A DNA stretch of 64,000 nt from Epiperipatus broadwayi (GCA_028023455.1 JAQFVV010000022.1:7891100-7955099), one strand, 5' to 3'; shown: positions 26,910-39,391, numbered from the stretch's first letter. The notes: generated by a model from the sequence alone, not told the origin. Numbers and translations are program-made.

Positions 26910-29710
26910 AATATTAGCTTATCAAATTATGTCACATGATATATGACTTGATTTTCTTGCATTATTTATTGTCAATCCCGTAAAAATACAAACAGTCTTT
27001 AAATAGCCCACTAAAGGGTAATATTTATTTAAAATAGAGATATTTAAAAGAAAGTTTAACTATTAAATATCATAAAGGAACTTACAAAGATTCCAGTTAG
27101 AAGATAGAATGAGTCTTTCAATTGTGATGCTATAGCCATAAAAGGCAATCATTAACTATGTAGTTCATGGTTTTTGTTTGTCCATAGTTTTTACTTACAA
27201 AGAATTTGAATATAATGATGATAAGTTGTCTGAATCCATTGATGAGACTCCAGTTAATCTAGGAAGATCAAATTCAACTGCACACACTCCGTAATAATAA
27301 AGGAAAAGGCGTATTCATCAGGCTTTCTGATTGGTAATTTGTGGTTTGAGAGAATTTGCATCCTTGTGTAGCTAGGTTCTCATTTACTAGTCAGCTGTCT
27401 AAAAAATAAAATCCTAAAATGAATTGAAATTTTGAAAAAATGTTAGCATTTGCTTAGCCAGAATTTAAACCCAGGTCATACTACTACTGTTCACTAAGTC
27501 TTCTTAGGTTAATAACAACTTCTAAAAACAAAATAACAAATTTACCAAACATGTTGGATGAATGAAATAATTTCTTTGTCCCAATACAATCTGATAAACC
27601 AGTAGTTTGGAAAAATAGTTGCTTTTAAAAAAATCAGTTTAGAATTATTTCAAAACACATAAAGAGAAACTGATGGGGAAAATTATTTGAAAATGGGTTT
27701 GCAAAAACTATGACAGCTCTTAAAATTTCTATTTTTTTTTTTATAGTGATCTAGAATGAGTGTATTAAAACATTATTATCTTAATGTGTAACTCTTGAAA
27801 AGATGTAGTAATAAAATATGAAGAAACTTATTGTCTTCCAAACTTCATAATTTTGGGTCATGTGCAACATCTCATAAAACTTATGGCCATTGACTGACAA
27901 CCTTTTTTTGGTGGGTGTCCTCACTACTTATCCAAAATATATCATTAGCCACCTCTTTATTAGCATCAACTACCCTTTGTTGACTTCTTTTAAAATAGAT
28001 ACATTAATCTTGCGGATAGTAAAAGTAATTAGATGCATTCTTTGATGATTAGAAATATCAGACAATTGATCAATTTTAATTTGGTAGCTGTTAAAATATT
28101 TTGGTTTTCTATTTTCTAGATAGTTTTGTTATTTCTGTTCTTGCTATCAAAGTTCTCTATATATTTTCTAAGTATATTGTCCATAAATAATGTAATCAAA
28201 ATATTGCAATTTAAAATGGTGGTAGTGATGCAAATAAAACTGTAAAGTGGCTATGTATGTATATTCATTTACTAGAATAAATGTAGTACCACATTGAGAC
28301 ATAATAGTAATGATAGTGATAAAGGTTTCAAATAATAGTATATTATAGATGACATTAAAAAAAAAAAAACTGAAGATAGTCAATTGCTTTTCTTGGAAAA
28401 GTGTAGCTGACGATATAGTGGAGACCTACAATTAAATAGAATATTGAAGTTTTCAGAAATAAAAGTTTGCTAAAGAAAAGTTTAAAGAAAAATATTATTA
28501 AGGAATTAAACAAGGGGAGTAAAGGAATGCAGACTTATCTATATTAATACTAACTCATAGGTTAGTTTGTGTAGACGTCAAAACTCGATCTTTTCTTTTC
28601 GTTGTCCTTTATTTCTTTTACTTTCTGGATTTAAAAATGCCATGATTTATTGCATCAACTGTTTTTGTTGCTGCTTTAATTAACACTATGTTCACACTTC
28701 AAAAACAATCAATCTACTTTCAACTAAAAAAAAAAAACAAATTTAACCACTTATTTCTGTATATTCAACATTTACATATTATTGATAGATAATGCAAATA
28801 AAAGTACAGTTTTTTAAATAATAGTAAATAAGTAATACGCATATCTAAATATCAAATTAATAATAGATAATAATTTCAAACACGCACTGAAAGTTTTCCC
28901 GAGATCTCTGTCTTCTTTAAGTAATTCTTATCAGGCATTTTAAGTAATGTAGCAGTGAGGAAATTATGTATTCTAATCATAGCAGCCTCATTTCCGGCTA
29001 TAGCGCCATCTTTTTCCCTGCTGTAAATTTAAGGAAACCGATAGAACTTTAAAAAAGGAAAAGAAAAAAAATGAGAGGAAAAGTTGTCAAAAGATGAATG
29101 GATGAATCTTTTTAACTGAAATAAAGCTAGCAGCATTTGAAATGATTCATAAATTTTCTTCTCGTTCAATCTAGATTGGAAATAAATGAGATCAAACTGT
29201 GGCAAATGAATGATTTCGATGGAATTTGATCTTTTAAAATATCTAATTGCACTGTGAAATGAAAATAAAGCTAGACAGTTAAAAAGAATACATATATTAT
29301 CGATGCTAAAATACTGAAGTCATATGACCCCGTTAACTCAATAAATAACATTTTTAGAAATAAATTTAAAAAAATTATTATTTATGTATTCTATACTAGA
29401 CAAAATAAGTTTTTTCAAAATAAAATATAAACAAAAGATATGTGTGAGTTAAAAAAATAAAGACAAAATCCAAAGGGAAGAAACTCGACTAGAAAATACG
29501 TTGTATGAATAACACAATTTCAATTACATGCTTTAAAATATATACTGTATAAACAAACAAAAAAAGTGTAAATAGGTAAAAAATAGAATTATTAAAATTT
29601 GTAAATTTAATAATTATTACATTATAAAAGCCACTTTTGTATCTTAAAATGCTGTTGGTGATTGATTGCATTTAAATAACATTTATTCATGATATATTAA
29701 AGCACATTTT
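26910..29710. other. AT-rich DNA, no gene recognised
   Basis: Contains one possible SINE trace near 27460-27510 (TTTAAACCCAGGTCAT, B-box-like on one strand) and otherwise A/T-rich sequence. Short frames at 28168-28383 and 29489-29671 are within chance length and carry no motif. Confidence 0.45.
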
Positions 29711-29717
29711 ATATTTC

Positions 29718-29817
29718 TTTTTTTTTTTTTAATATGTCAAAGCATTGACCGTGAAGCGAACCCGGGCCTGCTGCTTGGAAGGCAGCTATGCTAACCGCTA
29801 GGCCATCAGTGCTTGAC
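29718..29817 (-). repeat. tRNA-Gly(UCC)-like retroposon, family T1 copy 2
   Basis: A 71-nt tRNA-shaped head (29742-29812, minus) closely follows animal tRNA-Gly(UCC): AGCATAGCTGCCTTCCAAGC includes the anticodon loop CTTCCAA, and CCCGGGTTCG is the T-arm. The acceptor arms pair (GCACTGA with TCAATGC, one mismatch). The T-stem has a mismatch and position 58 is C instead of A, so a working tRNA is unlikely. CATATTAAAAAAAAAAA follows. Confidence 0.75.
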
Positions 29818-29826
29818 TATGTTTCA

Positions 29827-29938
29827 TTTTTTTTTCTCATGTGTCATAGCATCAGCCAGGAAGCGAACCCGCTAACCCGGGACAACTGCTTGTAAAGCAG
29901 CTGTTGCTGACCTCTCAACCACCAATGCTTGACATGTT
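29827..29938 (-). repeat. tRNA-derived short retroposon, family T1 copy 3
   Basis: Lies about 10 bp from copy 2 in the same orientation. The minus strand reads GTCAAGCATTGGTGGTTGAG (A-box region), AGCTGCTTTACAAGCAG (anticodon-arm-like), GGGTTCGCTTCC (B-box-like), GGCTGATGCTATGACACATG, then an A-rich tail. The acceptor ends GCATTGG and CTGATGC pair with two wobbles. An 8-nt insertion before the T-arm distinguishes it from copy 2. Confidence 0.78.
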
Positions 29939-30379
29939 TCACTTTTTCCCTTTAAATTTCAGCATGATACAATATTTTGGGCACTAAAATGTTTTATAAA
30001 TGTAAATGTTTTATGAAATTTAAGAAAATTCGTACTTTCTAAATGATCAGATGAAAACTATCATTGGTAGTGTTAGAAAAGAAAAGAATTATAAAATATT
30101 CTTGAATTGCACCAAATATCTTAAAATTTGAAGAGTTTAACCAAAAAATTAGAATGAATAACAGTAAGTAGAGATGACTGTATCAATACCAAAATTGATA
30201 CGGAATTAAAAACACCAAACCAATTAAAGAAGTGTGATTTGTTGATAATGAGGCTGATGTAACCTTTCTATAGGAAAAAAAGTCATTGAAGAAAAAAGAA
30301 TATCGTTCAAAGTATGTTTAATTGTGATAAATGTCTAACACTTCACTATTCATTTATTTTCTAAAAAAATAGAGTATAT

Positions 30380-30396
30380 TAAGTTTCACTATTTTT
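30380..30396. repeat. Target-site duplication, 3' side of L1/Tx1-like element 2
   Basis: TAAGTTTCACTATTTTT, 17 bp, is repeated exactly at 36613-36629, immediately outside the other end of the element. Confidence 0.93.
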
Positions 30397-30681
30397 CTCT
30401 TTCAAAATAACTTTATTTGACCTATAGGCGAATACAAAGAAAAGAAACTTAAACTAGGTGAAATTACAAGGTGATATATACAAAGGTATGATCCAAATGT
30501 TAGTAGAATACAAAATGATAGTTAGTAAAGAACTTAATCAGTGGATGCAAGGTGAATGTGTCATTTATCTAGCCTATAATGAGATACCATTGTTAGTGAG
30601 CCTTGTTTTGGTGAGCTATGGTGGGAGGGTTTTATTATTCTTAATAGTTATTTTCATATAAATTATTTAAGGGTTGTTTGG

Positions 30682-33600
30682 TCAGGTGTTGTTTAAGCCA
30701 GTTGTGTATTCCCAAGTTAATATGGTCAGGTATGGATCTGCCTCTCTCTTGTCTGTTTCTTGGATATTTTTAATTATGTTGAGGAAGCAGTTATTAAGTT
30801 CATCAGATGGTAATTTTTGAAAAATCACCTTGCATCTGGTCAGCCAGATTGCAAAGTTTATGTATGTGGCAAGCCTGATTTCAGCAAAAATTCCTCTGTT
30901 TAAAACCCCTTGAAGTGAAGTTAGATCCGGACCATTATGTTTAATGTGTTTCTGGAAGTTTTGTCTCAGTCCCTGCCAGACCGGGCAATGGCAAGGGATA
31001 TGGTTCATATCCTCTGGATTGGAAAGACAGAGGCAGCAGATAGGATCTATTTGGAAGCCTCTTTTATTAAGAAATGTAGCAGTGGAGAGGCTACCAAGGT
31101 TAATTTTGAGAAGGAAGTCTGTATGTTTAGGTACCAATTTCAATTTACAGGCTAGTTTACGCAGTTTGTTTATGTCAATGGGAAGGTAAGTGTGTGCCTT
31201 CTGGGTATTTGAGTTGGATAGGTTGAAGGCCTCCCAATAGGTTATTTTTGAGCTGAACATAGTGGCGGAAGGTATGATGTGAGCAAAAATGTATGAGATC
31301 TGTGTTTGAAGCCAGACTGGAGTGCACCTCAGAGGGGGCAGTCTATCAGTGGGAAGAACTTGTTCTTTGGGAATGGGCATTGGAATGTCTTGCAGTCAGA
31401 GTAAAGTTTGAAGATTATATTGTAAGTTCTATGTATTGCAAATACTTTTATTGAATGCAGACCCAGTCCATTCATATCTCTTGGCTTTTGAAGGGTGTAC
31501 AGACTGATAAATGATCTGTGCCTACCTCTACAGAATCACAGGCAGTGGGATTCTACTTTTTTAATGAAAGCTTCTGTTGGTTTAAAGCCTGCAAGAGATA
31601 ATATATAATCTTGGGAAGTATGAGGGAGTTGAGGAGTGATATCTTTCCAAATGTGGTTATGTATATTCTTGAGAGGCAAGTTATAGTGATGTCTATTTTG
31701 TTTAGTAGTCTTTATTGTATTTCCATCCTCATTGCCATGGGGGATAGGGACATATTGAATCCCAAGAAAGGCTGAGGCATAGCTTGTAATGAACCCGTTA
31801 TCCTGTTAGCTGTTTTAATATTCCAAATTGCCAATTTGCTCCTGTTAATCTTAAGCTCATGTGTCTGACCATAGTGATGTAATAGGCCTTCAAGAATGTT
31901 TATTTCTTCATATGATTTGAGAAATACCACCACATCATCCATGTAGGAGATGTGGGTGAGGTTTTCATTAAGTAGAGGAATGAAAATCCCAGGAAGTGTT
32001 TCCTCAATGCTTCTAAGCAAGTGGTTTATATAGATCATGAAGAGGAGGGCACTTAATGGGGAGCTGTATGGGATGGAGATGCAGGGTTTGAAACCAGTGG
32101 CATTTCTCCCATTTAGAGAGAAAATAATATGATGATTTGAAAGGAGATTCTCCATGATCTGAATGTAGGCCAGAGGAACCTGAAGGACCTCCAGTTCACC
32201 AAGTAGTACATCTATTCGGACAGAGTCAAAAGCCCCGAAAAAGTCGACTGCGACTGGCTGGGATTGTTTTGTTCTACAGATATGATCAATGAGGAGTCGA
32301 AATCGGCTGACAGCATCCTCAGTCGATGAACCCCTCTTGGCATATTGATGTCTGAAAAGCTTTGGTATGATTTTCTTTTGAATTTTATCTTTTATAATGC
32401 TTTCGATAATTTTGATGAGAAGAGGAACCATGGATATTGGCCTAATGTTATTTAGGTTAACAGGTAGATCTTTCTTTTTTATAAAAGGAACCAATGATAT
32501 AGGATAGATCCTGGGAAGAGGTATAGGATAGATCCTGGGAAGAGGTAGGCTTTCAATGGCTAAGAGATCAATGATTCCCCTTGTAACATGTAAGGTAAAT
32601 TTTTCCAAGTGTATCAGAAGAAATCTGGGGATTCCGTGCATGCCAGGATGGGTGTGTTCAGGAAGACTTTTAATTTTGGAGATGATATCGGCTTCAGTAA
32701 TGTTGTGAGAATTGTTTGAATTTTTCACAAACTTACATCGTCTGGTAATGGTTCCAATGGGATGTAGTTTGGTGGAGTAAAAATCCCTAATTTTGTTAAG
32801 CATAATGATGTTAAAGTAAGTGATATCATCAAGGCACAAAGAGGAGGGTGTGCGATTTCTTTTTCCTGATCCCAGGGCCCATCTGATATAGCCTGGAGTC
32901 CAGAAATCTTGTTGTTCCAGATAATTGCGGGCTTGCTTTATACGAACATATTCCACAAGAGTCATGCTGGTTTGTTTATATGCATGTTTTAGGCATAAGA
33001 TTTTGGGATGTTGTGTTCTGTTACTTGGGTGTATTTCAGCTCAGATGTAATCCGATCAAGTTCTAAGAGTAGTCGTAATGGCCCTTTCTGTAACTGTTGT
33101 ATTGGTTAATAAACTTTTGTGTTGTTTTTATGAATGTATTCCATGCTTGTAATGGTGGTAGATTCCATATATGCTGCTCTTGAAAGGTGATGTATATGTC
33201 TGAGATTAATTGGGGGGGAGACATTGTGCCTGTTGAGTAGTCTCATTGTCCGAGGGAGGTTTGTTGGCATGTAAGGTTGTGGTTGCAATTTGATGGTAGC
33301 TTGAACTGTAAGATGATCCAAAAAGGCAATAGGCCAGAGGTGCGTTTCTATGAATCGATTCATTTCAGGAGAGAGGAATATGAGGTCTATGAGTGAGCGA
33401 GCACTTCTGGTATAAAAAGAGAAGACTCCATCATGAAAGAGTGCCTTCCCACTGTAAATGTTTTTATTAACCATCTTTAAATATTTTTTTCTCAAAGTGG
33501 TCAAAAGTGTGGTTGAAATCACCAATCCAGATAACTGGACTGGGGTTCGATCTAATTGCTATGTTTATATTATGTATAATCTTGTGTACTATTTGTTCAT

Positions 33601-33940
33601 CTTTAACCAGATACACATTAACAAGAGTAAACAGAAAACCCCGGATTTGTATAGCAGCAATAATGCAGTTGGTATCTATGTGAAGAATTTTGAAGAAGTC
33701 AATGGTTGAGTTTCTATTGATGACAAGAACAATGCCAGCAGTGGCTGAGATGGAGAAAGAGTATATAAAGTGACAAAAGCTCTCAATTGTTTTAATTATT
33801 GTGGGGTCAGTGTGAAGGTGGAGCTTGGTTTCAGATAAACAGAGTATATCTGCTTTTTGGAGTTTGAACCAATGTGAAATAGCAAACGCCCTGTCTTTGG
33901 AGTTAAGTCCTCTGATGTTAAGTGATGTTATTTGTGAATG
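30682..33940 (-). pseudogene. ORF2 of L1/Tx1-like element 2: APE endonuclease + reverse transcriptase, broken
   Basis: The endonuclease starts at about 33928 with ITSLNIRGLNSKDRAF and includes LCLSETKL and WIGDFNHTF, all in an open frame with no ATG. At an A7 run near 33484 the frame shifts into 33525-33106, which has AFLDHLTVQ, with Leu replacing the Ser of SDH. About 140 bp of broken sequence follows. The RT (32965-31712) contains HPGMHGIPRF, NIRPISMVPLLIKIIE, VDFFGAFDSV, YSSPLSALLF and ISYMDDVVVF (YMDD, as in element 1). A TAA at about 31712 and frameshifts separate it from NGLGLHS (about 31465) and the C-terminal part 31380-30682. That part contains CCLCLSNPEDMNHIPC. A 24-bp in-frame tandem duplication lies at 32498-32545. 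Confidence 0.87.
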
Positions 33941-36381
33941 AAGTAGATTGCTTGGCTTGTTGTTTTTTAGCTTGAAGAGTTGCAGTGAACTGGCTGTTAT
34001 TTTGCATTAGGCAGACTTCAGGATCCGTTGAGGAGATCCATGATGTTAAATCTTGGGGAGCTATTTCCCCAGAGATATTAACTTCAGGTTGTGTATGATA
34101 TGAGTTTGAGCTATCATCATTGTCTGATTTTAAAGATTCATCTTTTCGTTTTTTATGGTTGGGGCTGGCATTACCATGTATATTGTCAGAAGTTGAGATG
34201 GTTTCATTTGAGTCAATGTTTCTGTTATTGTTATCGTTGTAAACCAAGATTGTGGATTGTGTGTTTCTGTCCTGGTGTTTTTTCCTTTTGGGTGGTTTGC
34301 TGAATTGTTTAGGGACATAGTCAGGCCCAGAGTCTGTCAGGCTTGTGGTTTCTTCTTGCCTAGTTTCAGCATCCATTTCTTCTTGCTCAAAGTCAGAACA
34401 TGTGTCTGTTGAAGAGAAATAGATTTTGCTTGTCTTGTTTTCAAGTGTTTGATGGCATCCATGTGGGTCAGGTTCTTGGTTTTGGAGTTGAGCTTTTATG
34501 TTGTTTTGAAGAGAATCATTTGTCAAATGGCTATATGTTTTTAGCTTAATCAAAGTCTCATGCTCTAGTTTTTATTTTGATTGTGTTGTATTTTAGGTTT
34601 TGATTGTTGCATGTTTTGACACATGTTCTTCTTTTTGAACCACACTGATGTGAATGACCCACGTAGGTACCGCAAGAGATGCAGTGTCTGCAGGGGCAGT
34701 TGCAAAGCAGGTGTCCCATCTTCCTGCATCTGAAACATTGCGATTCTACTCCCCAGAATGAGATAAAGAGAGGCATCCTTTCAATATGGATTGTGGGGGG
34801 AATATCTAATGGCACTATTCCTTTTTTTAATGTAATTCGAAAGAGTGCTATATTTTGGGGAACTTCTTGTATTCCAGGGACCCTAAGATACTTAAAAGAA
34901 ATAACTTGCCCATAAGGCATAAGAAGGTTTTGTAAGTCAGAAATGTTAAATTTCAGACCACAATTTTTTACCCTACCACTTATTGAGGTGTTATGGACTA
35001 TGTTTGGATTGATGGTAATTAGGTATCTGTTATCAAGTATTCTATATTTATTTTTAAAAGCTTGTTTTGCAGTGATGTTTGTAAATTGGAGGATTAGATA
35101 GCGAGGGTTAGGGTGATATGACACCTTTTGAATGACTTTCCAGAGATCTTGGGCTTTTAGCAGGTCAAAGAGTTTATTGATTGGAAATGGGAATAATCTT
35201 AGTAAGTGGTCTGTGGTGGATAGAATGAGCGAGGCTTCATCATTGAAGATAGCAAAAGATTTTAGTAATTCTTGTGGCATGGTTTCATTAAATTTAATAA
35301 CTGTTTCAGTATATAGATTATGATTATTAAGTTGGTCATGAGAACTGTTTGATGATTCATGTATGAACTGTCCTGTGTCTGATGCCTCATCCAATTCTCC
35401 CATTAACTCTATCAATTGTTGTGTGGCATCATTATTATCTTGCAGACTATTTGACTTGTGTTTTATGTTTCCTGTTATTGATTTAACTTTATTATTAGAT
35501 TTTACAATATTTTCATAAGTGTTGGCTATCATATTATCTTTTTGTGTATTGTCTGGTTTAGTTATATATCTTTCTGATTGCCTAGATTGTTCGTTTATTG
35601 CATTATTATCTTGAAGTTTGAAAAATCCATTATTTTGCTTTATTTCAGAGTGAGAGCTGATGTTTGTGGTATCATCAATTAGTAAGCTTGTGTGTGTAGT
35701 TTGTTGCAGGATATCAAATCCATGGATGTTATGACTTTTTTTATTATTTTGCTCAGTCTGATTAGGTTTTAATATAATCTCTTCACTACTAGTGTGATCG
35801 GGTTTTTTGCTTTTTTTACAGGTGCTAGCGTTGATGTATAATGGGAATCATAATTTTTTCCCATGTTCTCAGAAAGGCTATTATGCTTGATGGAACTCTT
35901 TATGGTATTGTATTCTATAGTATTCGTATGATTGATGTCAACTGATTGCATTGTTTTAATTTGAATTGCATTTTGTGTATTTTCGCCGCTGCAGATATTA
36001 GGTTTGGCTGAGGTTTTTTTATGTTTTTCATTTAGAGTTGATTTTGCTGTGTGGTGAGAAGTTAATTTTCCATCAGAAGGGTCTTGCAAATGGTTTCATT
36101 CTGTTCTGAGTGTTTTCTCTTTAGTAGGAGGAAAATTATCTTTTTCGATTTCCCTTTGTGTTTGTTTGACAAGTTTTAAAGTTTTATCATTCAATATGCT
36201 GGTGTTTATTTTAGAATCACAGCATTTTGCTTTTGTTAAGTTATCTGATTTGTTTTGTTTTGTTACTGGGAAACTTGTATGTCTATTTTTTTTCTTGACT
36301 ATCTACCATAGATTTTTGTACTAATTCACCCTCTTTTTCCATGTCAGTTGTAGAAGGCTTAGGGACTTTTAGGCCTGCCAT
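33918..36381 (-). pseudogene. ORF1 (gag-like) of L1/Tx1-like element 2, two Cys/His motifs, frameshifted
   Basis: The probable start is ATG 36381 (MAGLKVPKPST). Open stretches follow in changing frames: 36089-35769, about 35780-34558, and 34553-33918. The middle stretch aligns with element 1 ORF1 (PNPRYLILQF against PNSRYLILEF; LMPYGQVISF against MQPFGKVTAF). It carries CFRCRKMGHLLCNC (CX2CX4HX4C) followed by CISCGTYVGHSHQC, an irregular second knuckle. The C-terminal part has basic patches (KPPKRKKHQDRN, HKKRKDES) but no AT-hook GRP core. Its end overlaps the open endonuclease frame of ORF2 by roughly 90 nt. Confidence 0.82.
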
Positions 36382-36612
36382 GAATGTTAGGTGATAACTT
36401 AGTGCAACTCAATTAAGGTGGAATTTAAATCAAGCTTTGTGTGTTTGTGAGTTCTTTTTAAATCAAATGTAAGTGTAAAATTAATAAAATTAATACTTAG
36501 TGTGTTTAAAAGCATTTTGAGGTGAAGTCCTGGGTTGAAAGTGATTATTTTATTGTCTCAAAGGTAGTCTGATATGACCAGTGACTAGTCAGTTGCACTG
36601 CTAGAGGTCAGC

Positions 36613-36629
36613 TAAGTTTCACTATTTTT
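36613..36629. repeat. Target-site duplication, 5' side of L1/Tx1-like element 2
   Basis: TAAGTTTCACTATTTTT, an exact copy of 30380-30396, adjoining the element's first base on its 5' side. Confidence 0.93.
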
Positions 36630-37139
36630 ATTTATTGAATGAATGTGAATGGACATTCAAGAGTCAATCTTTATAAACATTATTGTAGATCAAAGATAGC
36701 GATGACTATCCACCTTTATTGGCATATAAAGATTGTCTTCACAACAAATACAATGAGATTCTTGACATTGTTTGACATTGTTCATAGATAAAGGTAGTAT
36801 CCATTTTTAATACAATAAAAGGATTGGTTACTTTGATAACAAACACATTGAGATTCTTAGTATTGTTTAGTATTATTTAGGTGTAAACTTTCTTCATGTA
36901 CTTAATATATGTATATGTGTTCCCTCAATTTATTATTAATGACTGTATTATTATTATTTTAATTTTGTTTATATTACAATCTTAATTTATATATCCATAA
37001 TATACACACAAAAATATCTGTGTTCTATATATACATGTATATAAAAAGAACTATGAATGTGAAATAATAAGTATTCTATTGGAATTTAAGCTTATGATCC
37101 AAATGCAAGCTATTATATATGGTACTTTGGTATTATCCC
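36630..37139. other. AT-rich DNA, no gene recognised
   Basis: A short imperfect direct repeat (ACAATGAGATTCTTGACATT near 36747; ACATTGAGATTCTTAGTATT near 36844) is the only structure seen. Confidence 0.4.
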
Positions 37140-37325
37140 TGCAATAAAGTATTACTCTGATGACATATTATTCTAAATTTGTGATATATTTAAAATAACA
37201 CTTCCAAGAAACATGCAGAAAAACTTAATTGATACAATTTGTCCACAGATCCCATGGAAGGATTGTTGTAAACATATCACAAACTTAGAATAACACATCA
37301 CTGGGAGTAATACATCAGAGCATGT
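37140..37325. mobile_element. Small foldback/MITE-like element, about 185 bp
   Basis: GTATTACTCTGATGACATAT and ATTCTAAATTTGTGATAT on the left reappear inverted on the right (ATATCACAAACTTAGAAT, then AGTAATACATCAGAG). The spacer is about 60 bp. A related single block (CACCAGAGTAATACGTCA) occurs near 38260. Confidence 0.65.
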
Positions 37326-37637
37326 ATAATATAAAAGTTCAAATGTAAAAAAAATAATGGAGACATATATTCATTATGGAAAAAGGAAAAAAGGTATTAT
37401 AATACTTGTGAGTTATGAACTTTTGGTATAACACTTCATGTCATTAAGCCATTCTCCCCCCTCACAGCATTCTTCTGCAATTTTGCCCATCATATTCCAC
37501 ATGTAATAGCAAACTACAAATCTAAAATAAAGGAAACATGTATTTTCATTATGAAAAAAGGGAGAAATCTGAAAAAAAAAATCCTGAAACATATTTTAAA
37601 TGGCAAGCTATAACAAAGTTTTAGATTTCCATTATAT

Positions 37638-37746
37638 ATTTTTTTTCATGTATCATAGCATAAGCCAGGAAGCGAACCTTCTAACCTGAGACAACTTCTT
37701 GTAAAAGCAGCTAACGCTGACCTCTCGACCACCAATGCTTGACTAG
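37638..37746 (-). repeat. tRNA-derived short retroposon, family T1 copy 4
   Basis: The minus strand reads GTCAAGCATTGGTGGTCGAG, AGCTGCTTTTACAAGAAG, AGGTTCGCTTCCTGG and TATGCTATGATACATG, then A8. It is very similar to copy 3 (29.83-29.94 kb) in head and tail and shares its orientation. Confidence 0.78.
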
Positions 37747-37749
37747 ATT

Positions 37750-39390
37750 TTCATTATTTATTAAATCTTAAAGGGAAAAAAACAACAAAATGACAAACTG
37801 TAAGTTTAACCTTATATTTTAATTATCTTCTTTAAAAAAATTCACAAATATAACAACTTTTAACTGTAAATATATATTAAGTTTGCAAAAAAAAAAACCC
37901 CACAAAATTTTTACCACTGTATTTTTAAATAAAATTAAAAATTACTTGCAAATAATGAAATACATTTGCTGCAAGTTCAATAATATATTTTAAATATTTT
38001 TTATAAAAAAAAAGCCCAAAGTTATAGCAAAAATACAAATATATAAAGTAAAAGTATTTTTAAATATAATGGTGTGAGAAATGTATTATATAATGTGGAG
38101 AGAGGAAAGTCATTATGGCCAGAGTTAACTGTTTAATATATTCTAAAATGGAAAGAAAAGAGTCAGTTTATTTGATATGGATTAGTCATGTTAGGGTTCT
38201 TGGTTGCCAGAACATCATAAGTGGGAACTTTGAATAAATATTACCAGATGAAAACACCACCAGAGTAATACGTCATAGCAGGAATACTACCAAAGCACCT
38301 CTAATGTATAGAAGAGGGGCTTAGGACAAAATATAGCAGATATCACAGCTTCACTATACATTAACTATCTAGATTGGCAAAAATAAATAAAATTAAAAGT
38401 GCCATGGAAAGAAAAAACATATTTATATGTCACTAACAAGATTTAACCAAACCACATTCATGCATATCTCTGATGTATTAGTACAGTAACAAAACATGAC
38501 TGTAAATAAAAGATTCCATGAAAAAATCTTGGAATTTAAAAGAGCTTTCTACAGTATGTTATTGAAAATATGAAAGAAATTTTGTCATGGAAAGTTATGG
38601 TAAGAAAATTACATATGCTTGACTATACTTGTCTAATAAATGATCATCTGAAACTACAACCCTATATTTTATTATTTTAAAAACTAAAAAATCCACTCCT
38701 TATGATTTTAATACAGTCAGTTACAAGTGGTGATCCTATCACTTGATGATGATCACTGTGTGGTTTTCATTTCATTCTTCTACAAATAGGATCCAATGTG
38801 AGGCATGCTGTTGTAGATCTGATTATTGTGTTTTTTCACTTCAGTTACAAATGACTGATGAACATGAGGCACAAAGATTATTGTATACTCTGTAGGTTGC
38901 TGATGATGTGGAAATCATCTATATATATATCACCTATTTATTTGCAACTGGCACAGGTTTTTTTTTTCATTTCAAATAATTGTAATGATTTCACCATTAA
39001 TGCAAATTTATTGAGAAGGGTTTATTCAGTTCCATCTGGCTGGCAATCTTTATAAATTTTGGAATATGTACTATCAGGTGTAAAGCGGTGTTTGATAAAG
39101 GATCAGTTATCCCAACTAAAGACTTCTTTGTGAAATTCATCGAATCTGACAAGAGTACTTGTCTACTTTCACTGGCTGATCAAACTTGTGTGCAGCTGAA
39201 AATATAGTGAACTATGATCAACTATACATTCCTGCCTAAACTGATTTATGCAATTACTGTGTTCTATAATATAAATTATCCAATCTATGTGGCCGATTGT
39301 TTAGCTACTGTTGAGGCTTTATTGAATGTTTGTATGCAGCCCTTCTACACCATAAGTATGTGACTTTTTTTTAAAATTATTTAGGATATA
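37750..39390. other. AT-rich DNA, no gene recognised
   Basis: No open frame above chance. The 65-codon frame at 38858-39055 has no recognisable motif. Confidence 0.4.
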
Positions 39391-39391
39391 A

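Larger units (their letters stand above)
30397..36612 (-). mobile_element. L1/Tx1-like non-LTR retrotransposon 2, full-length insertion (6216 bp)
   Basis: Both ends are fixed by a perfect 17-bp target-site duplication. On the minus strand it starts GCTGACCTCTAGCAGTGC, carries ORF1 and ORF2, and ends AATAAAGTTATTTTGAAAG. That end is close to the 3' end of element 1 (AATAAAGTTCTTTTCTTTG). There is no long poly-A tail. It did not insert in (ATT)n, unlike element 1. Both ORFs are broken. Full length together with a perfect TSD argues for a fairly young insertion whose coding damage may be partly sequencing error. Confidence 0.93.

Noticed and set aside
29742-29812. Functional tRNA-Gly(UCC) gene
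   Set aside because: The resemblance is strong, but the acceptor and T stems have mismatches, position 58 is C, and the TATTAAAAAAAA tail with a shared family tag indicates a retroposed copy.
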